Assembly: GCA_900129675.1 (NCBI GenBank)
Contig: FSRD01000001.1
Span: 62,001-126,000 of the forward strand
Direction of reading: 5' to 3'
Length of the DNA stretch: 64,000 nt
Origin: Bradyrhizobium erythrophlei
GTDB taxonomy: Bacteria > Pseudomonadota > Alphaproteobacteria > Rhizobiales > Xanthobacteraceae
The position numbers were made by a program, and so were the translations under genes. Shown here one piece after another: positions 42,876 to 52,699 of this stretch. How positions within the stretch are numbered: position 1 is the first letter of the stretch; every line of letters starts with the position of its first letter. Under the pieces are notes generated by a model, which worked only from the letters and a program-made list of their open reading frames with translations, had not been told where the DNA came from and ran no database searches.

Positions 42876-45157
42876 GGTCCAACGACAGCCTGCCAGGCCA
42901 ACTGCTTGCGCAGCATCGCGCCCAGAATATTGGAATAGTCGTCCGTCCAGATCGCGCTGGACGGGTCGGGCTGCAACGCTGTCCAGCTTTCGGCGACGGC
43001 GCCGACATCGCGCGGGCTGCGCCCCAGCACGATCACCCGGGCGTTGGCGTGCAGGTCGGTGAAGATTCCGCCGGCCGCCCGGTCCTCCCTGAGGAAGGCC
43101 ACCAGCCCCAGCGACTGCGCGACGTTCGCAACCACGGGCGCGAGATCGAGATGGCGATTGGAGATGTGGGCGAGGATGACGCCGTGCGGCGATAGCTTTG
43201 AAAGGTAGCCGCGGAAAGCCTCACGCGTCAAAAGGTGAACCGGGATGGCATCCGACGAGAAGGCATCCAGCACGATCAGATCGTATTGGCCGGAAGCAGC
43301 CGGCAGCGTCAGCCGCGCATCGCCAAGCATGATCGAGGCGTCCGGCTCGCAAGCCGATACGAATTTGAAGAAATGCGGATCGCTGGCGATACGAACCACC
43401 TCTGGGTCGATCTCGAAGAAGTCCCACCGCTCCGAACTCTTGCGAAGACAGGCAAGGGTCCCCGTGCCGAGTCCGATCACCGCCACACGATCGAACCCGC
43501 CCAGGGCGGCGCGCGCGGACCCGATGCTTTCAGCGAACGGACCGCCTGCATAATAATAGGAGGCCGGCGCCGGCGGGCCGTCGATGGGCGTACCGTCGTC
43601 GCTGCGCAGGAGCTGTGCGCCATGAATCGTGGTGCCGTGATAGAGCAGGCGCGCCTTGCCGTCGGCGGTTTCCACGACCTTGTGAACACCAAAGAAACTT
43701 CGCGCGGTTTCGATCGGGGCCAGCCCCGGACGCCAGAACGCCGTGATCGTGAACCCCAGCATCACGAGTGCGAAGAAGCGCATCGGCTGGTTCCGCTGCA
43801 GCAGCATGGCGGCGGCCAGCACCGCGGAAGCGACCTGAAACGGCAGTTCAAGTGTCGCCGGCAGCTTGAGGCGGGTGAACCACCAGACCAGCACCAGCGC
43901 CGCGCTCAGCGCCAGCCACGGCAATGCTTCCGCCGCTCCCTTGCGCGAGCCGGTGAAGAAACCCGGCATGCACAACAACGCGGCGGCAATCAGGATCGGA
44001 TATTCGTAGTTGCCGTTGAATATTTGCGGCGCCAGCAGGCCGGCGAACGCGCCGCCGATCACCCCGCCCAGCGAGGTGAACAGATAGAATTCCGTCAATC
44101 GCTGCGCGCCCGGACGGCGCGCATAGACTTCGCCATGGCACATCAAGGTCAGAAGCGCGAACGCTGCGAGATTGAGCAGGATCGTCGCCACCCGGTAGAC
44201 CTTGTCGCCGCCGATCAGGCTGACGGCGAGCGGCGCTACCGCAAACGGGACCAGCCAGACCACGGTCGTATGTGCAATCCATGGCCGCTCGCGAAAGATG
44301 GCGACGAAGGTCAGCAAGTAGATCGCCAGCGGAACCACCCACAGGAACGGGGCGGCCGCGATATCGGTGGTGATATGCGCGGTCACCGCGACCACGAGGC
44401 CTGACGGAATCCCGGCGAGCATAACCCATCGCGCCCGTTCGCCGATAGCGGGTGCGGAATCTTCCTGCGGCTTGTACCGTGTCGCGGCGCTGAAGCCGGT
44501 ATCCCCGGCAAAGAGTGCGGAGGCTGCGACCAGAACCGCCAGGATCGCAAATCCAGCCGACCAGATCCGCGTTTGGACGCTGAGCGTCAGCCAGGGTTCG
44601 ATGACGACGGGATATGCGAACAGCGCGGTGAACGAGCCCAGATTGGACGCCGCATAGAGCACATAGGGGTTTTCGGCCTCCGGATGCCCGCTCGCCGCGA
44701 ACCAGCTTTGCAGCAGCGGCGCGCTGGCCGACAGCGTGAAGAACGGCAGGCCGATCGAAACCGCGAACAGACCGAACAGCCACAGCGCGATCCCGCTGGA
44801 TGGCGGCGCGGCCCATCCGGCAGCAATGCCGATCGGCAGCGTCATCGCGGTCGCGCCGATCAACAACAGATGCAACAGCGCGGCGCGGTGCGGCGACAGC
44901 AACAATCCGAGAACATGCGCGTAGCAGTAACCCGCCAGTAACGCCGTCTGGAAAAACACCATCGCCACCGACCACACCGCAGGCGCCCCGCCGAGCCGCG
45001 GTAGCACCATCTTTGCGAACATCGGCTGGATCGAGAACAGCAGCAGCGCCGAGACGAACAGGGTAGCCGCGTAAAAATAGGGAACAAGGCGGCCCGCCGC
45101 CGCGCGCGGATTGACCGGCGCCAGAGTCTCGGAAGAGGCGCTCTCAAAGCTCGACAT
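42872..45157 (-). CDS. Membrane transporter-like / spermidine-synthase-like fusion protein
   Basis: 761 residues from the ATG at 45,155-45,157 (MSSFESASSETLAPVNPRA). Residues about 30-480 hold around 12 hydrophobic helices (FYAATLFVSALLLFSIQPMF, LSASAPLLQSWFAASGHPEA). The C-terminal 270 residues are a Rossmann methyltransferase-like spermidine-synthase domain: VAVIGLGTGTLACL (glycine loop), FFEIDPEVVRIA, ASIMLGDARLTL, DLIVLDAFSSDAIPVHLLT. Fused membrane-SpeE-like proteins are frequent in Proteobacteria; true aminopropyl transfer is unproven. The gene converges on hisN. Confidence 0.8.
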   Translation of the reverse strand: MSSFESASSETLAPVNPRAAAGRLVPYFYAATLFVSALLLFSIQPMFAKMVLPRLGGAPAVWSVAMVFFQTALLAGYCYAHVLGLLLSPHRAALLHLLLIGATAMTLPIGIAAGWAAPPSSGIALWLFGLFAVSIGLPFFTLSASAPLLQSWFAASGHPEAENPYVLYAASNLGSFTALFAYPVVIEPWLTLSVQTRIWSAGFAILAVLVAASALFAGDTGFSAATRYKPQEDSAPAIGERARWVMLAGIPSGLVVAVTAHITTDIAAAPFLWVVPLAIYLLTFVAIFRERPWIAHTTVVWLVPFAVAPLAVSLIGGDKVYRVATILLNLAAFALLTLMCHGEVYARRPGAQRLTEFYLFTSLGGVIGGAFAGLLAPQIFNGNYEYPILIAAALLCMPGFFTGSRKGAAEALPWLALSAALVLVWWFTRLKLPATLELPFQVASAVLAAAMLLQRNQPMRFFALVMLGFTITAFWRPGLAPIETARSFFGVHKVVETADGKARLLYHGTTIHGAQLLRSDDGTPIDGPPAPASYYYAGGPFAESIGSARAALGGFDRVAVIGLGTGTLACLRKSSERWDFFEIDPEVVRIASDPHFFKFVSACEPDASIMLGDARLTLPAASGQYDLIVLDAFSSDAIPVHLLTREAFRGYLSKLSPHGVILAHISNRHLDLAPVVANVAQSLGLVAFLREDRAAGGIFTDLHANARVIVLGRSPRDVGAVAESWTALQPDPSSAIWTDDYSNILGAMLRKQLAWQAVVGP

Positions 45158-45391
45158 CGTCGCCACCGTTGCAATGTATGCGTGCACGGTAGCCGTCGGC
45201 CCCTAAGCAAGATTTAATACACCCCCCCGGATTGGGACCGCGGCAGACGCTGACCGACTGCGCGTCACGGCGACAAGGACGGCAGCCTCTGGAGTCCGAC
45301 CACGCGGCAAGCGGCATACTGATGCCAGCCACGGACGAAAACGCCGGTTTTAAGGGCCTGCGCCGCAAAAGATCCGTGCCGGGGGGCTCGC

Positions 45392-46360
45392 ATGAGAATC
45401 GCACGCACGCTGGTGGCTGGATTATTGCTGCCGCTGTTGACCGCAGCAGCCTTCGCCCAGGATTTCCCTGCAAAGCCGATCCGGCTGATCGTGCCGTTCC
45501 CGGCCGGCGGCCCCAACGACATCATTGCGCGCATCGTCGGCCAACGCATGTCGGAACTGATCAAGCAGCCGGTGCTGATCGACAATCGCGGCGGCCAGGC
45601 CGGCGTGCTCGGAACCGATGCGATCGCGAAATCCGCGCCCGACGGCTACACCATCGGCATTGTCAGCGCGAGCGCGCTGGCCATCAGCCCGGCGATGGAG
45701 AAGGTCGCCTACGATCCGCAGAAGGATCTGGTGCCGGTCACGCTGGTGGTGACCGTGCCGGAGATGCTCGTGGTTGCGACCAACGTTCCCGCCAACAACA
45801 TGAAGGATCTGGTCGCGCTGGTGAAAGCGCAGCCCGGCAAGCTCAATTTTGCTTCCTCCGGTCAGGGCAGCCTGCCGCATCTGGCGGGCGAACTGTTCAA
45901 GCTGACCGCCAGGCTCGACATCGTTCACGTGCCCTATCGAGGTGCTGCACCCGCCATCAACGATCTGCTCGGGCAGCAGGTGCAGATGACGTTTCTCGAT
46001 CTGCCGGTGATCCTGCCGCACATCAAGGCCGGCGCGCTACGCGGAATTGCACTTGGCGCGCGCGAGCGCGCACCGACGGCGCGGGATGTACCGACCACCG
46101 CCGAAGTCGGCATGCCGGATCTGTTGATCGAAAACTGGTACGGCATGATCGCGCCGGCGGGAACACCCGAGAAGATCGTGGCCGCCTTGAACCGGATCGC
46201 GAACGAGGCGATGGCCGATCCGGGCGTCAAGTCCAAGCTTGCCGATCAAGGCGTCACCGCGGCCGGCGACACGCCGGAACATTTCCGCGGATTTATCGAC
46301 TCTGAAATCAAGAAATGGGCGAAAGTGATCAAGGACGCCGGCGTCGAGACGACGAAGTGA
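45392..46360 (+). CDS. Bug-family (TctC-like) periplasmic binding protein
   Basis: 322 residues with a clear signal peptide (MRIARTLVAGLLLPLLTAAA...FAQ). The mature start DFPAKPIRLIVPFPAGGPND and the segments KSAPDGYTIGIVSASALAI, NFASSGQGSLPHLAGELFK, VHVPYRGAAPAINDLLG and WYGMIAPAGTP are typical of Bug receptors of tripartite tricarboxylate transporters. It binds a small carboxylate in the periplasm; the ligand is unknown and no TctA/TctB genes are adjacent. Orphan Bug genes of this kind are numerous in Bradyrhizobium. It is transcribed away from the membrane/SpeE gene. Confidence 0.88.
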   Translation: MRIARTLVAGLLLPLLTAAAFAQDFPAKPIRLIVPFPAGGPNDIIARIVGQRMSELIKQPVLIDNRGGQAGVLGTDAIAKSAPDGYTIGIVSASALAISPAMEKVAYDPQKDLVPVTLVVTVPEMLVVATNVPANNMKDLVALVKAQPGKLNFASSGQGSLPHLAGELFKLTARLDIVHVPYRGAAPAINDLLGQQVQMTFLDLPVILPHIKAGALRGIALGARERAPTARDVPTTAEVGMPDLLIENWYGMIAPAGTPEKIVAALNRIANEAMADPGVKSKLADQGVTAAGDTPEHFRGFIDSEIKKWAKVIKDAGVETTK

Positions 46361-46414
46361 CCGGTTGTCATTGTTGGGCGCGACGGGTTGATCGAGCGGC
46401 ACGAGCCAAACACC

Positions 46415-47305
46415 TCACGTCACCGCCTTGCGCAAAAATTCCGCCAATTGCTTGGCCGGGCGCGGTAGCGCCTTGAAGCTGCGGGCGCAGATCGTCAGCT
46501 TCCGGTTGGCCCAGGAATCGCGGATTCGGATCATCATGATCGGCATCGAGCGCGCGCATCGCCTGGCCGCGGTTTCCGGCATCACGGCGACGCCGACATC
46601 GGCGGCGACCATCTGGCAGATCGCGTCGAAATCGCGCATCCGGGCCCGGAATCGCGGGCGCGCCCCGAGCCGCGCGGCGTGTTTTGAGATGTGTACCTGC
46701 AACGCGGTCGACGCCGTCAGCCCGACGAAGTCGCGGCCGGTCACCTCGACAAAATCGATCTGGCGGCGATGGGCGAGATCGCTGCGCTTTGATGCCACCA
46801 GCATCAGCCGGTCCTCGCTGAATAAAAAGCGTTCGACGCTGTCCGGCAGCGCGTGCTCCGCCGCAAAGCCCAGATCGGCCGCGCCGGTCGCGATCGCGGT
46901 GGCGATATCCGCGCTTTCGCGTTCCTCGACATCGACATTGATATCCGGATGTTCGCGCAGAAACGCGGCGAGCGCCCGCGGCAAATGCTCCGAGAGCCCC
47001 GAGGTGTTGGCGAGCAGCAGCACGCTCGCCCTGACGCCGCTGGCGAAGGCCGAGAGATCGCCGCGCAGCGCCTCCACATTGTGGATCACGACCCTGGCGT
47101 GATCGAGCAGGCTTTCACCGGCCGCGGTCAGTTCGACGCCGCGGCGGCCGCGCTTGAGCAGCGAAACGCCGAGCGCCGCCTCCAGGCCCTTGATCCGTTC
47201 GCTCGCGGACGCCAGTGCCAGATGCGCGCGCACAGCACCTTGCGTGATGCTGCGCGCGTCGGCCACCGCGATGAACAGTTGCAGGTCGACCAGGTCGAAA
47301 CGCAT
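46415..47305 (-). CDS. LysR-family transcriptional regulator
   Basis: 296 residues. The N-terminal winged HTH reads MRFDLVDLQLFIAVADARS, ITQGAVRAHLALASASERIK and LGVSLLKRGRRGVELTAAGE. The substrate-binding domain follows from about residue 90 (SVLLLANTSGLSEHLPRALA, INVDVEERESADIATAIATG). It is divergent from the TauE-like gene at 47,394 with 88 bp between them, so that gene is its likely target, perhaps controlled by a small organic or sulfur compound. The convergent Bug gene ends 54 bp away. Confidence 0.9.
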   Translation of the reverse strand: MRFDLVDLQLFIAVADARSITQGAVRAHLALASASERIKGLEAALGVSLLKRGRRGVELTAAGESLLDHARVVIHNVEALRGDLSAFASGVRASVLLLANTSGLSEHLPRALAAFLREHPDINVDVEERESADIATAIATGAADLGFAAEHALPDSVERFLFSEDRLMLVASKRSDLAHRRQIDFVEVTGRDFVGLTASTALQVHISKHAARLGARPRFRARMRDFDAICQMVAADVGVAVMPETAARRCARSMPIMMIRIRDSWANRKLTICARSFKALPRPAKQLAEFLRKAVT

Positions 47306-47393
47306 GCTGCACCTATCTGCCTTCGGCGAGTACGAAGGCTATCTCCGTAATCTCCAGATTGTGCCGATAACGCCAATCGGTCAATGTGTCGGG

Positions 47394-48146
47394 ATGGTCG
47401 ATTCCCTGTTGCTTCTCATCACCGCCGCGTTCCTGCTCGCCGGCTTCATCAAGGGCGTGCTCGGGCTCGGCCTGCCGACGGTGTCGATGGGCCTGCTGGC
47501 GGTGACGATGCCGCCGGCGCAAGCGCTCGCTATCGTCATCGTGCCGGCGATCATCACCAACGTCTGGCAGACCTTTGTCGGACCCTATCTGCGCGACATC
47601 GTCCTCAGGCTATGGCCACTGATGGTCGGCACCGCCGTCGGCATCTGGCTGAACAGGGGCATGCTGACCGGTCCCTACGCGCCCTATGCCGCAGTCGTGC
47701 TCGGAGCGCTGCTGGTGATCTATGCAATCATCGGCTTGAGCAAGTTCAGCTTCAAGGTCGCCCGCAGCGACGAGAAGTGGATCGGCGGGATCGTCGGCCT
47801 GATGACGGGCGTGATCTCGGCGACGACCGGGGTCCAGGTGATCCCGTCGATGCCGTTCATGCAGGCGATCGGCATGGAAAAGGACGAACTGGTGCAGGCG
47901 CTCGGGGTGTTCTTCACGGTGGCGACCGTGGCGCTCGCCTTCAACCTGACCAGCGCAGGCCTGCTGACAGCAGCGACCGCGCTGCCCGGCGCGGTGGCGA
48001 TGGTGGCGTCCTTCACCGGGATGTTCATCGGGCAGGCGGTACGCAACCGGATGCGGCCCGACGCATTCCGCCGCTGGTTCCTGATCTCGATGATCCTGCT
48101 CGGAGTCTATCTCGCCGCCAGCGCGCTGGTGAAAATTCACGGCTGA
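47394..48146 (+). CDS. TauE/SafE-family membrane protein
   Basis: 250 residues from the ATG at 47,394 (MVDSLLLLITAAFLLAGFIK); the open frame extends far upstream over the LysR gene on the other strand and that extension is not real. About eight hydrophobic segments, with the family's GFIKGVLGLGLPTVSMGLL and IGGIVGLMTGVISATTGVQV repeats. TauE/SafE proteins export sulfite, sulfoacetate or other anions. It is divergent from the LysR gene, which probably regulates it. Confidence 0.88.
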   Translation: MVDSLLLLITAAFLLAGFIKGVLGLGLPTVSMGLLAVTMPPAQALAIVIVPAIITNVWQTFVGPYLRDIVLRLWPLMVGTAVGIWLNRGMLTGPYAPYAAVVLGALLVIYAIIGLSKFSFKVARSDEKWIGGIVGLMTGVISATTGVQVIPSMPFMQAIGMEKDELVQALGVFFTVATVALAFNLTSAGLLTAATALPGAVAMVASFTGMFIGQAVRNRMRPDAFRRWFLISMILLGVYLAASALVKIHG

Positions 48147-48162
48147 AGAATTAAGTGAGCAA

Positions 48163-48798
48163 TCACCGCGTCTGAAGCATCGCGACGCGGACGCCGAGAT
48201 AGACGAACATCCCGCCGAGGGCGCGGTTGATCCCGGCGATGACGCCCTGCGACTGCCGGATGCGGTCGGCGGCCCTGGCCGCGAACGCCGCCAGGCCGAA
48301 GCACCAGAGCGTGCCGCCGGAGATGAAGATCAGGCCGAGCAGCAGGAAGGCGAGCGTCTTGTCCGGCGAATCCGCCGCGACAAATTGCGGCAGGAACGCC
48401 AGAAAAAACAGCGCCACCTTCGGATTGAGAGCGTCGGTGAGCACACCCTGCCAGAACACGCGGCGCAGCGATATTCCATCACCCGGAACTGCGACCTCCG
48501 CAACCGGGCGCGGACGCGACAGCAGCATCTGCAGGCCGGTGAAGAGCAAATAGGCCGCGCCGACCAGTTTCACCGCCGCGAACGCCGCCGATGACGCCAT
48601 CAGCAGCGCCGACAGGCCGATCGCGGCGCCGAAAACGTGGACCAGACAGCCGCAACTGATGCCGATTGCGGCCGCCGCCCCGCCGCGCCACCCCAACTGG
48701 ATGCTGCGGCCGACGATATAGGCGGTGTCCGGACCCGGCACGACATTGAGCATCAATCCGGACAGGACGAAGAGCCAGAGTTCGTGAATGCCGAGCAT
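48163..48798 (-). CDS. LysE/RhtB-family exporter
   Basis: 211 residues with about six membrane helices: MLGIHELWLFVLSGLMLNVV, PGPDTAYIVGRSIQLGWRGG (the PGPD motif), ISCGCLVHVFGAAIGLSALL, WQGVLTDALNPKVALFFLAF (the LNPK motif), FISGGTLWCFGLAAFAARAA. The two motifs are diagnostic of the LysE/RhtB amino-acid exporters. The substrate (amino acid or homoserine lactone type) is unknown. It converges on the TauE-like gene with 16 bp between the stops. Confidence 0.9.
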   Translation of the reverse strand: MLGIHELWLFVLSGLMLNVVPGPDTAYIVGRSIQLGWRGGAAAAIGISCGCLVHVFGAAIGLSALLMASSAAFAAVKLVGAAYLLFTGLQMLLSRPRPVAEVAVPGDGISLRRVFWQGVLTDALNPKVALFFLAFLPQFVAADSPDKTLAFLLLGLIFISGGTLWCFGLAAFAARAADRIRQSQGVIAGINRALGGMFVYLGVRVAMLQTR

Positions 48799-48967
48799 GA
48801 TAACGGACTTTCTTGCCTCGCCGCGCCAGCCAAAGGGGTGGATTGCTTTAATTTAATGTGACGGCCGAACCGGACTTCCGCCACATAAGTATGCTTTATA
48901 ATCATTGGATTCCGGCGACCAACGACGTATTACGGCGGTTATCTGAACATTCTGGGGCACAGGAGAC

Positions 48968-50767
48968 ATGGAGAGACGTCTGGCTGCGATCGTGTGCGCT
49001 GACGTTGCCGGCTACTCCCGCATGATGGGCGCAGACGAGGAAGGCACGCATGCCACCTTCAAGGCGCACCGGACCGCGATTTACCCGATCATTCTCAATC
49101 ATGGCGGCCGGGTCGTGAAGAACACCGGCGACGGCTTCCTGCTGGAGTTTCCCAGCATCGTCGGCGCCATCGAGGCTTCGATCGCCATGCAGTCCCTGAT
49201 GGCGGAGCGGAATAACCACCTCCCCTCCGACCGGGTCATGCAATTCCGCCTGGGCATCCACATGGGCGATGTCATGGCCGATGAGGAAGAGGTGTTCGGG
49301 GACGACGTGAACATCGCCGTCCGGCTTGAATCGGTGGCCGCGCCCGGCGGGCTGGCGGTTTCGGCCAAGGCCTATCATGAGGCCGGCAGGCATCTCGGCA
49401 CTGCGCTGGTCGACGCCGGCAGCTACCGTTTCAAGAACATTGCCGAGGCGGTCGCGGTCTGGACCTGGGAACCGACCGGGATCGACAGCCGCAGCCTGGC
49501 GCCGAAGGACACGACGAATCTCGCGGCCCAATACCGGACGGCGATCGTTGGCGTGCTGCCATTCGCCAATCTCAGCGACTCGACCGACGAATATTTTTCC
49601 GACGGACTGACCGAGGACCTGATTCACGCGCTCTCGCTGCAGTCCTTCTACCGGGTGCTGAGCCGGAATTCGACCTTCGCGTTCAAAGGCAAGAACCAGA
49701 GCACGCGCCTGATCGCGCGGGAAATCGACGCGACCTACCTGATCCAGGGTTCGGTGCGCCGCGCCGCAACCAAAATTCGCGTCACCGCCGAACTGGTCGC
49801 GCCGGAAAGCGGCGAGCAGTTGTGGAACGGCCGATATGACCGGGACATCGGCGATCTCTTTGCGATGCAGGACGAGATCACCACGAGCCTGTCGGCGGCG
49901 GTCGCGGCCGAAATCTATCGCGCGGAAGCTGCCGCGCCGCCCCGGGCATCGTCGAACGATCTGACCGCCTGGGACCGGTTCCTCAAGGGGCTGTCCCACT
50001 ATTATCAGGGCACCAAGGCGGATTTCGAAACCTCGATCGCCCTGTTCAAGGAGGCCATCGCGCTCGATCCGACGCTTTCGATCGCCCGCGCCTATCTCGC
50101 CACCATCATGATCCAGGGCACCCAGTACGGCTGGATCAAGAGCACGCGCGAATTGTGGACCATGGCGATGAGCCTCGCCGAAAGCAGCGTCAGACTCGAT
50201 CCGCGCTCGTCCTTCGCATTCCAGATCCTGGCCTACCTGCACGCGACGGAAGGCCATTACGAGGCCGCCATGGACGCCTCGCGGCGCGCCGTCGAGTTGA
50301 ACCCGTACGATATGGGCGCTCGCGGTGTTCAGGGGATGTGCCACTTCGTGATCGGCGAGCATCGCCAGGCGATTGCACTGTTTTCGATGGCGGCCCAGCG
50401 CGGCAACAGCGATCCCAGATATCAATTCGCGGCGACCAACGCGTTCAGCCACTATCTGCTGGGGCAATATGACGCTGCGCTGTCCTGGGCGCGCGAGGCG
50501 CTCTATGTGAATCCCAATCATCTGCAGGTGCTGGCCGTCAGGGCGGCGGCGCTGGCGCAATTGGGAAGAACCGAGGAAGCGGTGAAAGCCGCGGCCGATC
50601 TGCAAACCAACTATCCCGGCATCACCGTCGAGCGGCATTTGAGGAATTTCCGTTGGAAGCTTGCCGATGACGTCGCGCATTATCGCGACGGACTGTTGAA
50701 GGCTGGCGTGCCGCTCGGCAAATTGACCCTCGTCAAGCCGACGCCGAAGCTTGCAGCGGATTCCTGA
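48968..50767 (+). CDS. Adenylate/guanylate cyclase with TPR-like C-terminus
   Basis: 599 residues. Class III cyclase domain at 1-170: LAAIVCADVAGYSRMMGADE with metal Asp, GGRVVKNTGDGFLLEFPS with the second Asp, FGDDVNIAVRLESVA with the transition-state N and R. Then a segment GVLPFANLSDSTDEYFSDGL, LTEDLIHALSLQSFYRVLSR and YLIQGSVRRAATKIRVTAEL, the TolB-like amino-terminal module often linked to cyclases, and TPR-type repeats from about 340 (YYQGTKADFETSIALFKEAI, ALDPTLSIARAYLATIMIQG). Bradyrhizobium has dozens of such cyclases. It is predicted cytoplasmic and to respond through its TPR part to unknown proteins. Confidence 0.9.
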   Translation: MERRLAAIVCADVAGYSRMMGADEEGTHATFKAHRTAIYPIILNHGGRVVKNTGDGFLLEFPSIVGAIEASIAMQSLMAERNNHLPSDRVMQFRLGIHMGDVMADEEEVFGDDVNIAVRLESVAAPGGLAVSAKAYHEAGRHLGTALVDAGSYRFKNIAEAVAVWTWEPTGIDSRSLAPKDTTNLAAQYRTAIVGVLPFANLSDSTDEYFSDGLTEDLIHALSLQSFYRVLSRNSTFAFKGKNQSTRLIAREIDATYLIQGSVRRAATKIRVTAELVAPESGEQLWNGRYDRDIGDLFAMQDEITTSLSAAVAAEIYRAEAAAPPRASSNDLTAWDRFLKGLSHYYQGTKADFETSIALFKEAIALDPTLSIARAYLATIMIQGTQYGWIKSTRELWTMAMSLAESSVRLDPRSSFAFQILAYLHATEGHYEAAMDASRRAVELNPYDMGARGVQGMCHFVIGEHRQAIALFSMAAQRGNSDPRYQFAATNAFSHYLLGQYDAALSWAREALYVNPNHLQVLAVRAAALAQLGRTEEAVKAAADLQTNYPGITVERHLRNFRWKLADDVAHYRDGLLKAGVPLGKLTLVKPTPKLAADS

Positions 50768-50956
50768 GGGCGCAGGTTTGGCGGCGAGCCGCCTGATCCT
50801 CAAGCCTTCGGTTGACACGGCTTCGAATTCCGCCAAAACTCATGTGCATCCTGAAGTAGTGCGTCGCCGGGAAAATTCGCCTTTCGGGAGCTTTATTCAC
50901 TTCAAATCGAGGCGCGTTCGCTTTTCATCATTCGCTGTTTTTCAGGATTTGGATCC

Positions 50957-51613
50957 ATGCAAGACCAGCCCATCACTCCAGGCCAGGCGCCCACCGCGCA
51001 GATCGCCGTTTCGCCCAATAATCCCTGCCCGTTCCTGCGCGGGCTGGTCGCGGGCGGCTATGTCGACGGCCACACCGTCCCGCTGCAAAAGCTTTGCAAC
51101 ACCATCGAGGCCGCCAGCGGCGAACAGGGTACGAAGGAAAAAGTGGTGGGCATGGAGACCTACATGGTCGCCGTCGGCGCCAATGGCCTGAGCCCGCTGC
51201 GCCTGCTGAAGAGCGCGACCTCCGGCGCGGATCTCGACGAGCTGCGCAATGGTCCGCTGGACAAGCATGGCGCCGGTTCGCGCATCCTGGGTGCGACCGC
51301 GCATGTACATGAGGACGAAATCGACCGTCTCGCGACCTTCGGGAAAGATTGCAAGGATCCGTCCGGCGGCACCGAGCGCGGGCTGACGAGCCAGGAGATC
51401 ACCACCTTTATGGCGGCCAATATCAAGCGCGCAGGCGACCAGGCGCGATGGTATTACCCGATGCTGATGAAGGGCGAATGGCCGGTGTTGCTGAACATCA
51501 TGGGCAAGGGCGAAGGCGAAGAACGCTATCTCAGCGTCGCCGAGGTGAGGATGCTGTTCGTCGAGCGGCGCTTCCCGGATCGCATTGTCGCACGCCTGCA
51601 GCAGGGACCGTAG
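50957..51613 (+). CDS. Conserved hypothetical protein with a PCP motif
   Basis: 218 residues. The start NNPCPFLRGLVAGGYVDGH has a Pro-Cys-Pro followed by a helix and Gly/His, similar to the heme-ligating segment PCPxLNxLANHGY of chloroperoxidase-type heme-thiolate peroxidases. The rest (EVRMLFVERRFPDRIVARL, GMETYMVAVGANGLSPLRLL) is not typical of that family. There is no signal peptide. A 189-bp untranslated stretch separates it from the cyclase gene. Function is unknown; a heme enzyme is a hypothesis. Confidence 0.6.
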   Translation: MQDQPITPGQAPTAQIAVSPNNPCPFLRGLVAGGYVDGHTVPLQKLCNTIEAASGEQGTKEKVVGMETYMVAVGANGLSPLRLLKSATSGADLDELRNGPLDKHGAGSRILGATAHVHEDEIDRLATFGKDCKDPSGGTERGLTSQEITTFMAANIKRAGDQARWYYPMLMKGEWPVLLNIMGKGEGEERYLSVAEVRMLFVERRFPDRIVARLQQGP

Positions 51614-51635
51614 GGTTCTCGGTTTTTGTTCTGAC

Positions 51636-51745
51636 GCGTTTTCTTGACGCAGATAAGTCTACGCAATCTGCGCAAGCTCGATTGCTATGCGAACCGGGAT
51701 CGACCCCGGATCAAGTCTGGGGCAGCTTTCGCTCGAAAACGCTCT
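51636..51745. repeat. Dispersed repeat, inverse copy of 42,775-42,834
   Basis: The outer parts GACGCGTTTTCTTGACG and CGCTCGAAAACGCTCT match the 42.8-kb copy in reverse orientation; the middle is longer and includes the GATCGACCCCGGATC palindrome. Confidence 0.7.
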
Positions 51746-51751
51746 GGACCC

Positions 51752-52699
51752 TCACTTGAACAGCGGCGTGCCCGGCACGAAGGCGTCGAACGCGGCCCAG
51801 AATTGCCCGCGGTAGCGGTCCTGTTCCTGCAGGATCTCGTGCCTGGAGCCGGCGATCACCAGATGCGAGCCGGCGCGCAAATGATAGGCGAACTCCTCGA
51901 TCGCCGCGGTCGAGACGATGGTGTCGTTGCTGGCGGCCAGCATCAGGATCGGCTGGCGGATTTCCAACGGGTAGTTGGCCGCGCGGAATCCGTGCATCGC
52001 CCGGAAGGCGGTATCGGCCCAAGCTACCGTCGGCGATCCGATGCCGAGGGTCGGATCCTCCTCCAGGATCGCGGCGTTGCGGGCGAAACGCACGGGATCG
52101 CTGGTGAAGGGATTGTTGATGAAGGATTCCGAGCCGGTCAGCGCGTCGCTGCCGCCGGGAACGTAGCGGCCGCCCTGTCCGGCGAGCCGCATGACCCGCA
52201 GCAGCGCACGCGCCGGAAACGAGGTCGCGCGGCCGGGAAGATCGATCATCGGCGCCGACAGCACCATGCGGTCGAACCAGCGCTTGCCGGCATGCGCGAC
52301 GCGCAGCATCACCGCCCCGCCCATCGAATGCGCCAGCGCGAAATAGGGTGGCGGGCAATCCGGCAGCACCACCTGCTGCACGAAGGTTTCGACGTCGACC
52401 TCGAAATCGGAGAAGTCGCGCACGTAACCCTTGCGCGGATCGCGCAGGCGCCGCGACGAATGGCCCTGGCCGCGCCAGTCGATCATCGCCACCGCAAAAC
52501 CGCGGTCGCGCAGATCGCGCACCGTCTCGAAATATTTCTCGATCTGCTCGCTGCGCCCGGTGAAGACGCAGACCGTGCCCTTGCGGCCGGCCGGCGGCGC
52601 CCAGCGCGCAAAGCGCAATTCGGCGCCGTCGGGCGTCTTGATGGTGCCTGAGACGACATCCTCCGGAACCGGATTGGCAGGGATCGAGACGAGCGTCAT
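51752..52699 (-). CDS. Alpha/beta-hydrolase, lysophospholipase-like
   Basis: 315 residues from the ATG at 52,697-52,699 (MTLVSIPANPVPEDVVSGTI); upstream extension is not conserved. FTGRSEQIEKYFETVRDLRD, GFAVAMIDWRGQGHSSRRLR, FALAHSMGGAVMLRVA (nucleophile elbow H-S-M-G-G), ASNDTIVSTAAIEEF (acid) and VIAGSRHEILQEQ (His) give a full Ser-Asp-His triad of the PldB/monoacylglycerol-lipase group. It would hydrolyse lysophospholipids or acylglycerols in the cytoplasm. It is divergent from hsp20. Confidence 0.85.
   Translation of the reverse strand: MTLVSIPANPVPEDVVSGTIKTPDGAELRFARWAPPAGRKGTVCVFTGRSEQIEKYFETVRDLRDRGFAVAMIDWRGQGHSSRRLRDPRKGYVRDFSDFEVDVETFVQQVVLPDCPPPYFALAHSMGGAVMLRVAHAGKRWFDRMVLSAPMIDLPGRATSFPARALLRVMRLAGQGGRYVPGGSDALTGSESFINNPFTSDPVRFARNAAILEEDPTLGIGSPTVAWADTAFRAMHGFRAANYPLEIRQPILMLAASNDTIVSTAAIEEFAYHLRAGSHLVIAGSRHEILQEQDRYRGQFWAAFDAFVPGTPLFK

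Noticed and set aside
48902..50836. 644-codon open frame antisense to the cyclase-TPR gene
   Set aside because: Same cause: it mirrors the codon pattern of the real cyclase gene and has no family motif.
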